NCBI RefSeq assembly: GCF_900103635.1
Contig: NZ_FMXK01000019.1
Span: forward strand, 1 to 64,000
Direction: 5' to 3'
Source of the DNA: Butyrivibrio sp. INlla18
Lineage (GTDB): Bacteria > Bacillota > Clostridia > Lachnospirales > Lachnospiraceae
Length of the DNA stretch: 64,000 bases
Position 1 is the stretch's first letter, and every line of letters begins with the position of its first letter. The notes beneath the pieces were generated by a model. The model saw only the letters and a list, made by a program, of their open reading frames with translations. It did not search any database and was not told where the DNA came from. The position numbers and the translations under genes are program-made. Shown piece by piece: positions 7,073 to 16,948 of this stretch.

Positions 7073-8851
7073 ATGCGTTATTCGGAGGAGCTTATCGAGG
7101 AAGTGCGCTCTAGTAACGACATTGTGGATGTGATCGGGCAGTATGTTCACATTCAAAAGAAGGGTTCCAATTACATGGGACTTTGCCCTTTCCACAATGA
7201 AAAGTCCGGTTCCTTTTCAGTATCGCCAAGCAAGCAGCTTTATCACTGCTTTGGTTGCGGGGCCGGAGGCAACGTTATTACTTTCTTGATGAAATATGAC
7301 AATTTAACATTCCAGGAAGCGGTCAAACAGCTGGCGGACAGAGCCGGTATCAAGCTTCCTGACGAGGATAATTCTCCGCAGGCCAAGGCTTTGCGAGATA
7401 AAAAACAGATCCTTTACGATATCAATAAAGAGGCAGCCAAGTATTACTACTACCAACTTAGAGGTAAGAGTGGCCAAAAGGGCATGGAGTATTTTAGAGG
7501 GAGAAAGCTTTCTGATGAGACCATGCAGCACTTTGGACTTGGATATGCCAATATTTCAAGTAATGATCTTGTCAAATACCTTAAGGACAAGGGATATACC
7601 GATGCTCAGATCATTGAGGCAGGTCTTGCTTCTCATGATGAGAAGATGGGAACCCATGACAAGTTCTGGAATAGGGTAATGTTCCCGATTCAGGATGCGT
7701 CCCAAAAGGTTATAGGATTTGGTGGACGAGTTATGGGAGATGGCAAGCCCAAGTACCTTAATTCGCCGGAGACACCAATCTTTGACAAGAGCAGAAATCT
7801 GTTTGGCCTTAATTATGCCAAGAATTCCAGAGCAGGGTACATGATCATCTGTGAGGGCTACATGGATGTCATAGCTATGCATCAGGCAGGCTTTGATATG
7901 GCAGTAGCTTCCCTTGGTACAGCCTTTACTACAGGACAGGCTATGATCCTTAAGAGATACACTGACGAAGTTATCTTGTCCTATGATAGTGATGAAGCGG
8001 GAACCAAGGCGGCCCTTAGAGGAATAGGCATACTAAAAGAGGCAGGAATCAAGGGTAAGGTCTTAGATCTTAGACCATACAAGGATCCCGATGAGTTCAT
8101 CAAGAATCTTGGTAAAGAGGCCTTTGAAGAAAGAATCAGAAATGCAGAGAATACGTTCTTCTTTGAAGTAAGGATCATGGAATCAAGGCATGATATGTCA
8201 GATCCTGAATCCAAGACAGAATTCCACAGAGAGCTAGCCAAAAAGCTCTGTGAATTTGAAGAGACCCTTGAAAGAGAAAACTATATTGAGGCTGTTGCAG
8301 CCAAATATAATATAGCGGTTGATGACCTTAGAAGACTTGTGGCATCCTTTGCTGCAAAGGGCGGACTGGTCAAACCTGCAGAGAGACCAAAGTCAGGTAT
8401 TCAAAAGAAGAATACTCCTGAGGATGGAGCAAGGAAGAATCAAAGGCTACTCCTGACTTGGCTCACAGATGAGCCAAAGCTCTTTTCCAAGGTTAGCAGG
8501 TACGTAACGCCAGAGGATTTCTCAGATGAACTCTATAGGAGTGTCGCAAGAGAACTGTTCATGGGAATGCAAAATGGCAACTTCTCACCGGCAGCGATCC
8601 TGGACAGATTCACTGAGGAAGAGGAGCACAGGCAGGTTGCTGAGATGTTTAACACCAACCTGGTTGAGATAGAGACCAAGGATCAGAGGCGCAAGGCCTT
8701 TCACGATATCATCTATGGAGTTAAGCTTGCAGGATATGAGAGGCAAAAGAGTGAACTTAAGCCGGATGATCCAGATTTTTTGACCAAGACTATTCAGGGC
8801 AAAAAAGAACTTGAGAAGCTAGCACACGCAGATATATCGCCAGACGATTAA
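7073..8851 (+). CDS. dnaG: DNA primase
   Basis: A primase of 592 residues that makes RNA primers at the replication fork. The N-terminal zinc-binding domain has C-x2-H...C-x2-C (CPFHNEK, then CFGCGAGG, residues 38-66). The TOPRIM core follows, with the acidic motif ICEGYMDVIA (about 261) and YDSDEAG (about 304). The C-terminal third is the DnaB-interacting region, variable between species. It begins 3 bp after dgt, with no clear Shine-Dalgarno site, which suggests coupled translation. Length is normal for the family. Confidence 0.95.
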   Translation: MRYSEELIEEVRSSNDIVDVIGQYVHIQKKGSNYMGLCPFHNEKSGSFSVSPSKQLYHCFGCGAGGNVITFLMKYDNLTFQEAVKQLADRAGIKLPDEDNSPQAKALRDKKQILYDINKEAAKYYYYQLRGKSGQKGMEYFRGRKLSDETMQHFGLGYANISSNDLVKYLKDKGYTDAQIIEAGLASHDEKMGTHDKFWNRVMFPIQDASQKVIGFGGRVMGDGKPKYLNSPETPIFDKSRNLFGLNYAKNSRAGYMIICEGYMDVIAMHQAGFDMAVASLGTAFTTGQAMILKRYTDEVILSYDSDEAGTKAALRGIGILKEAGIKGKVLDLRPYKDPDEFIKNLGKEAFEERIRNAENTFFFEVRIMESRHDMSDPESKTEFHRELAKKLCEFEETLERENYIEAVAAKYNIAVDDLRRLVASFAAKGGLVKPAERPKSGIQKKNTPEDGARKNQRLLLTWLTDEPKLFSKVSRYVTPEDFSDELYRSVARELFMGMQNGNFSPAAILDRFTEEEEHRQVAEMFNTNLVEIETKDQRRKAFHDIIYGVKLAGYERQKSELKPDDPDFLTKTIQGKKELEKLAHADISPDD

Positions 8852-8880
8852 AAAAATAAAAAGAAGGAATGGAACTTAAA

Positions 8881-10647
8881 ATGGCAAAGAAAGAGATAGA
8901 AACAAAAGAGACAAAGAAAGCTACAAAGGCTGCTAAAGCCGAGGTTTCCAAGAAGGAAACCGTAAAAAAGACTACTGCCAAGAAGGCAGAGGAAAAGAAG
9001 CCAGCTAAGGCAGCAAAGGCTGAGAAGGAAGAAAAACCAGCAAAGAAGACAGCTGCAAAGAAGACTGCAGAAGCTAAGGAAGAAGCTCCAAAGGCTGCAA
9101 AGACTACTAAGGCTACTAAGAAAAAGGAAGAGGTAGTAGAAGAAAAGCCAGCAAAGAAGGCAGCTGCAAAGAAGACTGCAGAAGCTAAGGAAGAGGCTTC
9201 AAAGACTACTAAGGCTACTAAGAAAAAGGAAGAGGTAGCAGAAGAAAAGCCAGCAAAGAAGGCAACTACAAAGAAAGCAGCAGAGGAAAAGGAAGAGGCA
9301 CCAAAGGCTGCTAAGACTTCTAAGAAAAAAGAAGTAGTAGTAGAGGAAAAGCCAGCTAAGGAAACAAAGGCTACAAAGGGCAAGAAGGTTGTTAAAACTG
9401 AGGTAGAATCAAATGGTTCAGATGATGAAGAACCTGATGAGGCTACAAAAGAGCTCGTTAAACAGAAAGTAAAAGAGATCCTTGTCATTGCCAAGAAGAA
9501 AAAGAATGCTCTTGATTATGCAGAAGTTAGTGATTTCTTTGCTGATATCAATCTTTCTGAAGAGCAGCTTGGTAACGTTTTAGATGTTCTTGAGAATTCC
9601 GGAGTCGACGTTCTTAGAGCAACAGACAATGATGATGACCTTCTTGAAGTTGAAGATGACGATATGATCCTTACTGATGAGGATGAGGTAGATATGGAAA
9701 ATATCGACCTTTCAGTGCCTGATGGAATCAGCATTGAAGATCCTGTCAGAATGTACTTAAAAGAGATCGGTAAAGTTCCACTTCTTACAGCTGACCAGGA
9801 GATCGAATTTGCTAAGGCTATGGAAGCTGGTATTGAAGCTAAAGCTCAGCTTGATGAGGATAAAGAAAAGAACAAGCTTTCAGATGCCAAGAAGAAAGAG
9901 CTCAATGCTATCATCTACGAAGGAGAAGAGGCCAAGAAGCGCCTTGCAGAAGCTAACCTTCGACTTGTTGTAAGCATTGCCAAGAGATATGTAGGTAGAG
10001 GTATGCTCTTCCTTGATCTTATCCAGGAAGGTAACCTTGGTCTTATCAAGGCTGTAGAGAAGTTCGATTTCCGTAAGGGATTCAAGTTCTCAACATATGC
10101 TACATGGTGGATCAGACAGGCTATCACAAGAGCTATCGCTGACCAGGCTAGAACAATCCGTATTCCTGTTCACATGGTTGAGACTATCAACAAGCTCATC
10201 CGTGTAAGCCGACAGCTCCTTCAGGAACTTGGCCGTGAGCCACTTCCAGAAGAGGTTGCTAAGGAAATGAACATGCCAGTTGAGCGTGTACGTGAGATCT
10301 TAAAGATCTCTCAGGAGCCTGTATCTCTTGAGACACCTATCGGTGAAGAGGAAGATTCACATCTTGGTGATTTCATTCAGGATGACAACGTTCCTGTACC
10401 TGCAGACGCTGCAGCGTTCACACTTTTAAAGGAACAGCTTGTTGAGGTTTTGGGAACTCTTACAGAGCGTGAGCAGAAGGTTTTGAGACTTCGTTTCGGT
10501 CTTGATGATGGAAGAGCTAGAACTCTTGAAGAAGTAGGTAAGGAGTTCAACGTAACACGTGAGCGTATCCGTCAGATCGAAGCTAAGGCCCTTAGAAAGC
10601 TTCGTCACCCTAGCCGTAGCCGCAAGCTCAAGGATTACTTAGATTAA
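8881..10647 (+). CDS. rpoD: Primary RNA polymerase sigma factor with long Lys/Ala-rich N-terminus
   Basis: The protein has 588 residues. Residues 1-175 are a highly basic Lys/Ala/Glu extension with three 34 to 37-residue repeats. Region 1.1 follows at about 190-260, then an acidic stretch, then region 1.2 ([11 protein letters not shown]). Region 2 follows with [19 protein letters not shown] and the -10 recognition helix [15 protein letters not shown]. Regions 3 and 4 end in [20 protein letters not shown]. The core is standard, so it should read TTGACA/TATAAT promoters. The ATG at 8881 is preferred because AGAAGGA ends 12 bp before it; the ATG at 8869 touches that site. Confidence 0.95.
   Translation: MAKKEIETKETKKATKAAKAEVSKKETVKKTTAKKAEEKKPAKAAKAEKEEKPAKKTAAKKTAEAKEEAPKAAKTTKATKKKEEVVEEKPAKKAAAKKTAEAKEEASKTTKATKKKEEVAEEKPAKKATTKKAAEEKEEAPKAAKTSKKKEVVVEEKPAKETKATKGKKVVKTEVESNGSDDEEPDEATKELVKQKVKEILVIAKKKKNALDYAEVSDFFADINLSEEQLGNVLDVLENSGVDVLRATDNDDDLLEVEDDDMILTDEDEVDMENIDLSVPDGISIEDPVRMYLKEIGKVPLLTADQEIEFAKAMEAGIEAKAQLDEDKEKNKLSDAKKKELNAIIYEGEEAKKRLAEANLRLVVSIAKRYVGRGMLFLDLIQEGNLGLIKAVEKFDFRKGFKFSTYATWWIRQAITRAIADQARTIRIPVHMVETINKLIRVSRQLLQELGREPLPEEVAKEMNMPVERVREILKISQEPVSLETPIGEEEDSHLGDFIQDDNVPVPADAAAFTLLKEQLVEVLGTLTEREQKVLRLRFGLDDGRARTLEEVGKEFNVTRERIRQIEAKALRKLRHPSRSRKLKDYLD
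9031..9387 (+). repeat. Basic repeats in the RpoD N-terminal extension
   Basis: Repeat 1 covers 9031-9141 (37 codons), repeat 2 9142-9243, repeat 3 9244-9345 (34 codons each), and a partial unit 9346-9387. Each starts EKPAKK and runs on with KK(T/A)AExKEEA and KKKEEV. The DNA copies remain similar, so slippage or recombination could change copy number. Confidence 0.85.
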
Positions 10648-10648
10648 T

Positions 10649-11446
10649 ATGACAGATATGGGAAACGCACCTATTTTATCGAAAATGTCCCAGAGGCTCG
10701 TAACCGTTGCTGAGATGCTAAGGGATGATAGTGGCAAGAAGCTTAACGTAGCTGATGTTGGCTGTGATCATGGCTATGTTTCTATCTACCTTGTTCAGAG
10801 CGGCATCGCATCAAGTGCAGTAGCCATGGATGTTAGACAGGGGCCACTTTCAGGAGCCAGTGATAACATCAGAGAATATGGGCTTTTAGATGTTATCACC
10901 ACCAGACTTTCAGATGGGTTAAAAGAGCTTCAAAAAGGCGAAGCAGATTCTCTTATCATTGCAGGAATGGGCGGCAAGCTCATGGAAAGACTTGTAAAAG
11001 AGGGAAATCTAAAGGAGCTTGGTATCAAGACCGCAGTACTTCAGCCTCAGTCAGACCTATCTGAGTTCAGGGCATTTTTGCGAGAAGGAGGCTTTTTTAT
11101 CACAGATGAAAAGATGATCCTAGAGGACGGCAAGTACTACTTTCCAATGAAGGTAGTAACTGACATGTCTCAGGATGAAAAAGAAGCAATCTTAAATGAG
11201 AATATAAAGAGCTTTCTGGATACAGACAGCTCTTTATCCAGGGAAGATGTAATAAGGCTCTTTGACCGTTATGGAGCTAGCAATCTTCTTAGAAGAGATC
11301 CTCTTTTAAAGAGCTTTTTAGAACATGGTAAAGAAGTCTGCGAAAGCATATTAAAGAGTTTGGATGATAATCATTTGGGGCGCATTACAGAAATAAAAGA
11401 AGAGCTTTCTGATATTTCTTTTGCCCTAAAATATATGGACGAATAG
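10649..11446 (+). CDS. trmK: tRNA (adenine-22-N1)-methyltransferase TrmK
   Basis: The enzyme methylates N1 of A22 in the D-arm of several tRNAs, using S-adenosylmethionine. The protein has 265 residues. The Rossmann motif is VADVGCDHGYVSIYL (about 36-50), then VAMDVRQGPLSGA, and the TrmK signature IIAGMGGKLMERL (about 101-113). A helical C-terminal domain follows. The ATG overlaps the rpoD stop region by one spacer base, so translation is probably coupled. The rpoD-trmK order is common in Firmicutes. Confidence 0.9.
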   Translation: MTDMGNAPILSKMSQRLVTVAEMLRDDSGKKLNVADVGCDHGYVSIYLVQSGIASSAVAMDVRQGPLSGASDNIREYGLLDVITTRLSDGLKELQKGEADSLIIAGMGGKLMERLVKEGNLKELGIKTAVLQPQSDLSEFRAFLREGGFFITDEKMILEDGKYYFPMKVVTDMSQDEKEAILNENIKSFLDTDSSLSREDVIRLFDRYGASNLLRRDPLLKSFLEHGKEVCESILKSLDDNHLGRITEIKEELSDISFALKYMDE

Positions 11447-11455
11447 GAGAATAAC

Positions 11456-13111
11456 ATGCCTGTAATTACTATTAATGGAGTATCAAAGGAATATCCTAAG
11501 GGAACTTCTTTTGAAGACATTGCCAAGGAGTATCAGTCAGAGCACAAGTATAGAATCGCAGCAGTTATCTTTAACGGCAAGATCCGTGAGCTCATGAAGA
11601 CTGTTAAAAAGGATGGAGAACTGTCTTTTGTAACCTATGCTGATGACATCGGTCACAAGACCATGCGCAGAACAGCTATCATGATGCTGATCAAGGCTAT
11701 AAAGGACGTTTGCGGTGCCGAAAACCAGGCAAAGACCAAGGTAGAATTTACAATAGGTAACGGATATTATGTGACCATGAGGGGCGGAGTAGGGATCACA
11801 GATGAACTTGTAAAAAAGATCTCTGACAGATTCCAGCAGCTTATTGACGACAAGCTTCCTATCATCAAGAAGGTATATCCGCTTGATGAGGCAGTCGAGC
11901 TTTTTAGAAAGCAGGGAATGACTGACAAAGTGGCACTTTTAAAGTACCGCCGAAGCTCCGAGATCAACATTTATAAATTAGAGGACGTGTACGATTATTT
12001 CTATGGCTACATGCTTCCAAACACCTCATATATCGAGCATTTCCAGCTTGATAAGTATCACGATGGTATGCTCCTGACACTTCCTATGAAGATCGATCCA
12101 AATCTCTTAAAGGTTTCAGAGCCAAGAGAGAAGCTCTTTGAGACTATGAGACTTGCCAGTGACTGGGGCACAATGATGGGAATTGATAACGTCGGCGATC
12201 TGAATAATCAGATCTGCAGCGGACTTATCAATGAGATGATCCTTGTGCAGGAAGCCCTTCAGGAGCGCAGGATCGGTGAGATCGCCAAAAAAATCCATGA
12301 CCGCAAAGATATCAAATTTGTTATGATCGCAGGACCAAGTTCATCAGGTAAGACAAGCTTTGCCAACAGACTTTCTATCCAGCTTCGTACCTATGGAATG
12401 GTTCCACATCCTATAAGCCTTGATAATTACTTTGTTAACAGAGAGATGACTCCAAAGCACTTAGACGGAAGCTATGACTTTGAGTGCCTTGGTGCTATGG
12501 ATATAGAGCAGTTCAACACTGATATGACAAAGCTCTTAAATGGCGAGAGAGTCGAGATGCCAGAGTTTAACTTTGTAACCGGTAAAAGAGAAATGAACGG
12601 CGATTTTCTTCAGCTTGGACCAAGTGATGTTCTCGTGATCGAGGGTATCCATGGACTTAATGAGGAAATGAGTTATTCACTTCCTGCTTCATCCAAGTTC
12701 AAGATCTATATAAGCGCTCTTACAACTCTTAGTATCGATTCTCACAACAGAATCCCTACTACAGATTCCAGACTTTTAAGGAGGATTGTAAGAGACGCCA
12801 GAACAAGAGGAGCATCTGCCAAAAATACTATCAGCATGTGGCCTTCAGTTCGTGCTGGTGAAGAGGCTAATATCTTCCCGTTCCAGGAAGAAGCTGATGA
12901 GATGTTCAACTCAGCTCAGATCTATGAGCTTGCAGTTATCAAGCAGTACGCAGAACCTCTTCTTTTCTCAATTGGCAAGGATGAGCCAGAGTATTACGAG
13001 GCCAAGAGACTTCTTAAGTTCCTTGATTATTTTGTAAGTGTAGACAGTTCCTTCCTTCCAAAGAATTCAATCTGCAGAGAGTTCGTTGGCGGAAGCTGCT
13101 TTAAGGTATGA
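11456..13111 (+). CDS. Nucleoside (uridine-type) kinase with N-terminal TGS domain
   Basis: The protein has 551 residues. The first 60 residues form a TGS domain (ITINGVSKEYPKGTSFEDIA), and the next 150 resemble the second N-terminal domain of threonyl-tRNA synthetase. The P-loop kinase follows, with Walker A GPSSSGKTSF (about 293-302) and DNYFVNRE, as in uridine kinases. Many Firmicutes carry this fusion next to trmK. The phosphate acceptor is presumably a nucleoside, but the TGS part suggests regulation by a nucleotide or RNA. AGGAG lies 7 bp before the ATG. Confidence 0.88.
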   Translation: MPVITINGVSKEYPKGTSFEDIAKEYQSEHKYRIAAVIFNGKIRELMKTVKKDGELSFVTYADDIGHKTMRRTAIMMLIKAIKDVCGAENQAKTKVEFTIGNGYYVTMRGGVGITDELVKKISDRFQQLIDDKLPIIKKVYPLDEAVELFRKQGMTDKVALLKYRRSSEINIYKLEDVYDYFYGYMLPNTSYIEHFQLDKYHDGMLLTLPMKIDPNLLKVSEPREKLFETMRLASDWGTMMGIDNVGDLNNQICSGLINEMILVQEALQERRIGEIAKKIHDRKDIKFVMIAGPSSSGKTSFANRLSIQLRTYGMVPHPISLDNYFVNREMTPKHLDGSYDFECLGAMDIEQFNTDMTKLLNGERVEMPEFNFVTGKREMNGDFLQLGPSDVLVIEGIHGLNEEMSYSLPASSKFKIYISALTTLSIDSHNRIPTTDSRLLRRIVRDARTRGASAKNTISMWPSVRAGEEANIFPFQEEADEMFNSAQIYELAVIKQYAEPLLFSIGKDEPEYYEAKRLLKFLDYFVSVDSSFLPKNSICREFVGGSCFKV

Positions 13112-13113
13112 TC

Positions 13114-14157
13114 ATGAAATATAATAAAGATTATTTTGATGATGTCAGGCTGGCTTTAGAGGCTGTGCCTGACATCACAGCGTTATTTAATAAAAAGATA
13201 TTTATAACAGGCTCTACAGGTATGATCTGCTCAGCAGTAGTGGAGATATTAGCTCTTTTAAACAAAGAAAAAGATGCTGGCATAGGGCTTATTCTTGCTG
13301 GCAGAAATAAAGACAGGATTGCTAAGAGATTTGAAGGCATTCTTGAAGAAGATGACTTTGAGTTTTGTGAGTATGACATGACTAAGGATTTTGGCATTGA
13401 GGCAGATGTGGATTATATCATTCACGGCGCCGGAAATGCTGATCCAGCCAAGATCACAGGCTTTCCTGTTGAGACTGTTAAGGGCAATATAGAGGGCCTT
13501 ATGAGCCTTTTGGAGCTTGCAAGAAGTCATAAGGGCAGTAGACTCCTCTTTTTATCAAGCGGTGAGATCTACGGCAATAAGGACTTTGAAGCTGGCAAGA
13601 ACAAGTTTACAGAGGAAGATTACGGCTATGTTGATATCTTAAATCCTAGAGCCTGCTATCCTATGAGTAAAAGAGCTGCAGAAAACCTCTGCATTTCTTA
13701 TAACAAGGAATACGGCGTTGATACTGTTATTGCTAGGTCTTGCCATATTTATGGACCAAGTATCACAGAGTCTGACTCAAGAGCTACAGCTTCTTTTACC
13801 AGAGATGCTGTTGCAGGAAGAGATATAGTGATGAAGAGTAAAGGTGATCAATTAAGATCCTATTGCTATACACTAGACTGTGCCTCAGCTCTTTTGACAA
13901 TACTGATAAAAGGAGCGCCAGCGAATGCCTACAATATCTCAAATAAGGACAGCGTTGTGACCATAAGAGACATGGCAGATGCTCTGGCAAGGGCTGGAGG
14001 CGTGAAGGTTGTATTTGAAAATCCTTCAGATGCTGAGCTTAAGAGCTACAATATGATGAACAGTTCCGCACTTGATGCTACTAAGCTTGAAAACTTAGGT
14101 TGGAGAGCATGTTTTGGACCTGAAAGAGGGGCGGAGGCTACTCTAAAATATGTATAA
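13114..14157 (+). CDS. NAD-dependent epimerase/dehydratase (extended SDR)
   Basis: The protein has 347 residues. The Rossmann glycine motif is FITGSTGMICSAV (about 29-41). The catalytic Ser-Tyr-Lys set is SSGEIYG and YPMSKRAAE (about 184-192). The HIYGPS motif follows. The family is that of dTDP-glucose 4,6-dehydratase and UDP-sugar epimerases; the substrate is unknown, probably a nucleotide sugar for surface glycans. The ATG at 13114 has AAGG 7 bp upstream; an ATG at 13108 overlaps the kinase stop as ATGA and is a possible coupled start. The gene overlaps the next by 8 bp. Confidence 0.85.
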   Translation: MKYNKDYFDDVRLALEAVPDITALFNKKIFITGSTGMICSAVVEILALLNKEKDAGIGLILAGRNKDRIAKRFEGILEEDDFEFCEYDMTKDFGIEADVDYIIHGAGNADPAKITGFPVETVKGNIEGLMSLLELARSHKGSRLLFLSSGEIYGNKDFEAGKNKFTEEDYGYVDILNPRACYPMSKRAAENLCISYNKEYGVDTVIARSCHIYGPSITESDSRATASFTRDAVAGRDIVMKSKGDQLRSYCYTLDCASALLTILIKGAPANAYNISNKDSVVTIRDMADALARAGGVKVVFENPSDAELKSYNMMNSSALDATKLENLGWRACFGPERGAEATLKYV

Positions 14158-14794
14158 CGACTGGAAAAAGAAGTACTACAGAAGGGCTATACCTATAGGA
14201 ATCATGGTGTGGGTGCTCTTTGTTATTATGATGATAGGTACTACGGGACCTTTTAAAACCTGTGATATTAGTTATGGTGAAGCTATCGAAGATGCCCGCA
14301 TGTCAGAAGTTCTGGTAGAAAGCGGGAATCTTCGGGGAGTTGGGTGTATATGGGATAGCGATGGCAGTAATCTGATCATAATAACAGCGGCCCATGTGAT
14401 AGATGATTCTGAAGATATAGACATAATCTATGATTCTCAGACAGTAGAAAAGGCACGTCTGGTTAAGATAGATGAAGGTCTAGATATTGCTTATGTTGAG
14501 GCTACTGGACGCGGACCATACAGCATTGTTAAGCGTAAAGATAAGCTTCCTAAGGAATCAGAGAGTGTTATCATAGTAGATGCGGCTTCTCCTGACGCTT
14601 CTATAGGAGTTGTGGCTGAGCCTGATATTTACGTAGAAGACTTTGAGCACAACATGATCTATTGCCGCATTGAAGTTAATGAGGGGATGTCAGGAAGCGG
14701 TCTCTATGACAAGAAAGGTAACTTCATTGGAATACTTTTAGGTGGCTCAGATAGTGGCGAGGCAGTGTGTCTTTCAACGATCTATCTGGAATAA
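14150..14794 (+). CDS. Membrane-anchored trypsin-like serine protease
   Basis: The protein has 214 residues. One N-terminal membrane helix (about 12-28, PIGIMVWVLFVIMMIG) anchors an extracellular domain. The catalytic His is in IITAAHVID (about 82), the Asp in DEGLDIAYVEA and the Ser in GMSGSGLYDKKG (about 183). This is the order of S1-type proteases, without a PDZ domain, so it is shorter than HtrA. It shares an 8-bp overlap with the epimerase gene, and GGAGG lies 12 bp before the ATG. A surface-protein processing role is an inference. Confidence 0.8.
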   Translation: MYNDWKKKYYRRAIPIGIMVWVLFVIMMIGTTGPFKTCDISYGEAIEDARMSEVLVESGNLRGVGCIWDSDGSNLIIITAAHVIDDSEDIDIIYDSQTVEKARLVKIDEGLDIAYVEATGRGPYSIVKRKDKLPKESESVIIVDAASPDASIGVVAEPDIYVEDFEHNMIYCRIEVNEGMSGSGLYDKKGNFIGILLGGSDSGEAVCLSTIYLE

Positions 14795-14914
14795 GTTCAT
14801 CGTCACAAATTGGACACATTTTTTTCAAAAAAATTTCTAATAAAAACCACTATTTTTTCTGAAGTTTCCATTACAATATCTCTAGTCAAATAGATTGGGA
14901 AAAGAGAAAAAGTA

Positions 14915-15217
14915 ATGGCAAGTTATAACAGGGCAGATACAATTAATTCACTAGCTATGGCGATGGGGGTTAAGCCGGTGTTAGATTACAAAAAGAACAA
15001 ATATAATACAGCAACAGGTACTATTTACTGCAATGGTACGCAGTATAGTCCAGAGCTTTTGAGTCAAGCTATTGCTTATTTTGAGACTATGAGGAGCAAA
15101 GCTCGTAGCTCTTTGGCATCCAATTCAGAGATGATTGTTGCATATTGTGAAGTCGCAGTATCAGCGCTCAAAGAACTTCAGGATAAGCGAGTTGAAGAAA
15201 TGGGTAATATTAAGTAA
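14915..15217 (+). CDS. Small hypothetical protein, 100 residues
   Basis: I do not recognise this family. It has no signal peptide or membrane helix. An N-terminal segment (YNRADTINSLAMAMGVKP) is followed by a short strand-rich part with TIYCNGTQY. The C-terminal half is helical (LLSQAIAYFETMRSKA). It is flanked by its own 120-bp leader and a strong terminator, so it is a single-gene unit. The leader contains GATTGGGAAAAG close to the start. Confidence 0.6.
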   Translation: MASYNRADTINSLAMAMGVKPVLDYKKNKYNTATGTIYCNGTQYSPELLSQAIAYFETMRSKARSSLASNSEMIVAYCEVAVSALKELQDKRVEEMGNIK

Positions 15218-15242
15218 CTAGTTTTTACTAGTTACTTTTTTT
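15213..15242 (+). terminator. Terminator overlapping the stop of the 100-residue gene
   Basis: A 9-bp stem, AGTAACTAG with CTAGTTACT (15213-15221 with 15228-15236), is followed by a T run. The stop codon TAA lies in the left arm. Confidence 0.85.
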
Positions 15243-15256
15243 GTGCAACAAATACA

Positions 15257-15310
15257 TTTTTCCCAATGTATATATATTAGGACAGTGTAATCTGTCAATT
15301 GGAGGGAAAA
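15257..15310 (+). promoter_or_regulatory. Leader hairpin that could mask the Shine-Dalgarno site of the vWA gene
   Basis: TTTTTCCCAAT (about 15257-15267) can pair with ATTGGAGGGAAAAA (about 15298-15311): eight pairs, a 3-base bulge, then three pairs. The second arm contains the GGAGGG site of the gene at 15314. The sigma factor gene downstream has the same arrangement. Confidence 0.45.
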
Positions 15311-15313
15311 ATT

Positions 15314-16888
15314 ATGAAGAAGCAAAGAAAGGTATTGTCACTATTGTTAGGCATGTCTGTATTTGCCGGGGCAATCACTGGATGTGGAGGATCCAGAGTA
15401 TACGAAGCTACATCATCTGACACGTATACGGAAGCAGCCTACGAAACGGCAGAATACGAATACTACACCGTGCCTGAAAACACTGAGTCTTATGAAAAGC
15501 CTGATGAAAATGGTTTCTTTGTAACTCAGGTTCAGCCGCTTTCAACTTTTGCAGCTGATGTGGATACAGCATCCTATGCAAATATCCGTAGAATGATCGA
15601 AAGCAAATATAGCTTATCTGACATTAACGCAGATGCTGTAAGACCAGAAGAATTCATCAATTATTTCAACTATGATCTTATCTCACCTGAAGGAAATGAC
15701 AAATTTGGAGTAACTACAGAAATTGCTCCTTGCCCATGGAACGATGATCACAAGCTTATGTTCGTGGGAGTTAAGGCTCAGGAACTTGAATCTGACGAAG
15801 AGATCGTAAATAATCTTGTATTTCTAATTGATGTATCAGGTTCAATGTTTGACGATGATAAGCTTCCTCTTTTACAGAAGGCATTTACTGAACTTGTAAA
15901 AAATCTTCCTGATGAAGGAACAGTATCTATCGTAACTTACGCTGGTGACGACAGAGTGATCCTTGAGGGAGAAAGCCTTGCGAATAAGGATACTATCATC
16001 AGAGCTATAAACAATCTTGAAGCTGGCGGTTCAACAAACGGAGAAGCTGGAATCAAGAAGGCTTATCAGATCGCAGAAGCTAACTTTGTAAAGGGAGGAA
16101 ATAACAGAGTTATCATTGCATCTGATGGAGATATGAATGTTGGTATCTCAAGTCCTGATGATCTTGAAAAGCTCATCGAGGAAAAGAAGGAAAGTGGGGT
16201 ATTCCTTTCAGTTCTTGGATTTGGTACAGGTAACTACAAGGACGACAGAATGGAAAGACTTGCTGACTGCGGTAACGGTAATTATTCATATATAGATTCA
16301 ATGCTTGAGGCCAAGAAGGTTCTCGTGGAGGAGATGAATTCTACATTATATACAGTAGCCAAGGACGCTAAGTTCCAGGTTGAGTTCAATCCAAACAAGA
16401 TCAACGCTTACAGACTTATTGGATATGAGAACAGGATCATGGACGCTACAGACTTTAATGATGACACAAAGGACGGTGGTGAGATTGGATCTGGCCATAC
16501 TGTAATAGCTCTTTATGAGATCATTGAAGATGGCGCTGAGTCAGCAGTTGAACTCAAGTATCAGAACAATGATGAGTCTGAAAAGAAGGATGATGGCCAG
16601 TACGCAGATGAATTTGCTACAGTAAATATCCGTTACAAAGAGCCTGATGCTGATACTTCTGAACTCATCAGTGTTGTAGTAAATGACGAGGCTGTATCTG
16701 AAGAGCCAAGTGAGAACCTTAAGTTTGCTGGAATGGTTGCTGAGTTTGCTATGATCCTTAGTGACAGTGAACACAAGGGCAATTCTTCTTTTGAATACAT
16801 CATGGATACATACAAAACATTAGAAAATAAAGATGAGTACAAAGAAGAGTTCAACCAGTTGGTACGCATGGTTTCAAAGAACAGTTAA
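15314..16888 (+). CDS. von Willebrand factor A-domain lipoprotein, YfbK-like
   Basis: The protein has 524 residues. A lipoprotein signal peptide ends in the lipobox ITGC (Cys24), so it is anchored on the outer face of the membrane. Residues about 70-140 match the N-terminal YfbK region (FAADVDTASYANIRRMI). The vWA domain (about 155-330) has an intact MIDAS motif, LIDVSGSM, with the later Thr and Asp sites. The C-terminal part is beta-rich. Such proteins bind ligands through a metal ion; the partner is unknown. The ATG at 15314 has GGAGGG 7 bp upstream. It lies just before a sigma factor and a putative anti-sigma gene. Confidence 0.85.
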   Translation: MKKQRKVLSLLLGMSVFAGAITGCGGSRVYEATSSDTYTEAAYETAEYEYYTVPENTESYEKPDENGFFVTQVQPLSTFAADVDTASYANIRRMIESKYSLSDINADAVRPEEFINYFNYDLISPEGNDKFGVTTEIAPCPWNDDHKLMFVGVKAQELESDEEIVNNLVFLIDVSGSMFDDDKLPLLQKAFTELVKNLPDEGTVSIVTYAGDDRVILEGESLANKDTIIRAINNLEAGGSTNGEAGIKKAYQIAEANFVKGGNNRVIIASDGDMNVGISSPDDLEKLIEEKKESGVFLSVLGFGTGNYKDDRMERLADCGNGNYSYIDSMLEAKKVLVEEMNSTLYTVAKDAKFQVEFNPNKINAYRLIGYENRIMDATDFNDDTKDGGEIGSGHTVIALYEIIEDGAESAVELKYQNNDESEKKDDGQYADEFATVNIRYKEPDADTSELISVVVNDEAVSEEPSENLKFAGMVAEFAMILSDSEHKGNSSFEYIMDTYKTLENKDEYKEEFNQLVRMVSKNS

Positions 16889-16913
16889 TAATATTTTGCC
16901 AATATGATATAAT

Positions 16914-16941
16914 TTTCCCAATGATTACAACAATTGGGAGA
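16914..16941 (+). promoter_or_regulatory. Inverted repeat spanning the sigma factor Shine-Dalgarno site
   Basis: TCCCAAT (16916-16922) pairs with ATTGGGA (16933-16939), extended by a T-A and a G-T pair. The right arm contains the ribosome binding site TTGGGAG of the gene at 16949. It could act as an RNA hairpin or as an operator. Confidence 0.5.
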
Positions 16942-16948
16942 TTATATC

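Noticed and set aside
8790-9494. A 234-residue open frame on the minus strand opposite dnaG/rpoD
   Set aside because: It is rich in Ser, Phe and Ala only because the plus strand encodes Lys/Ala/Glu repeats. It has no ribosome site and no family likeness.
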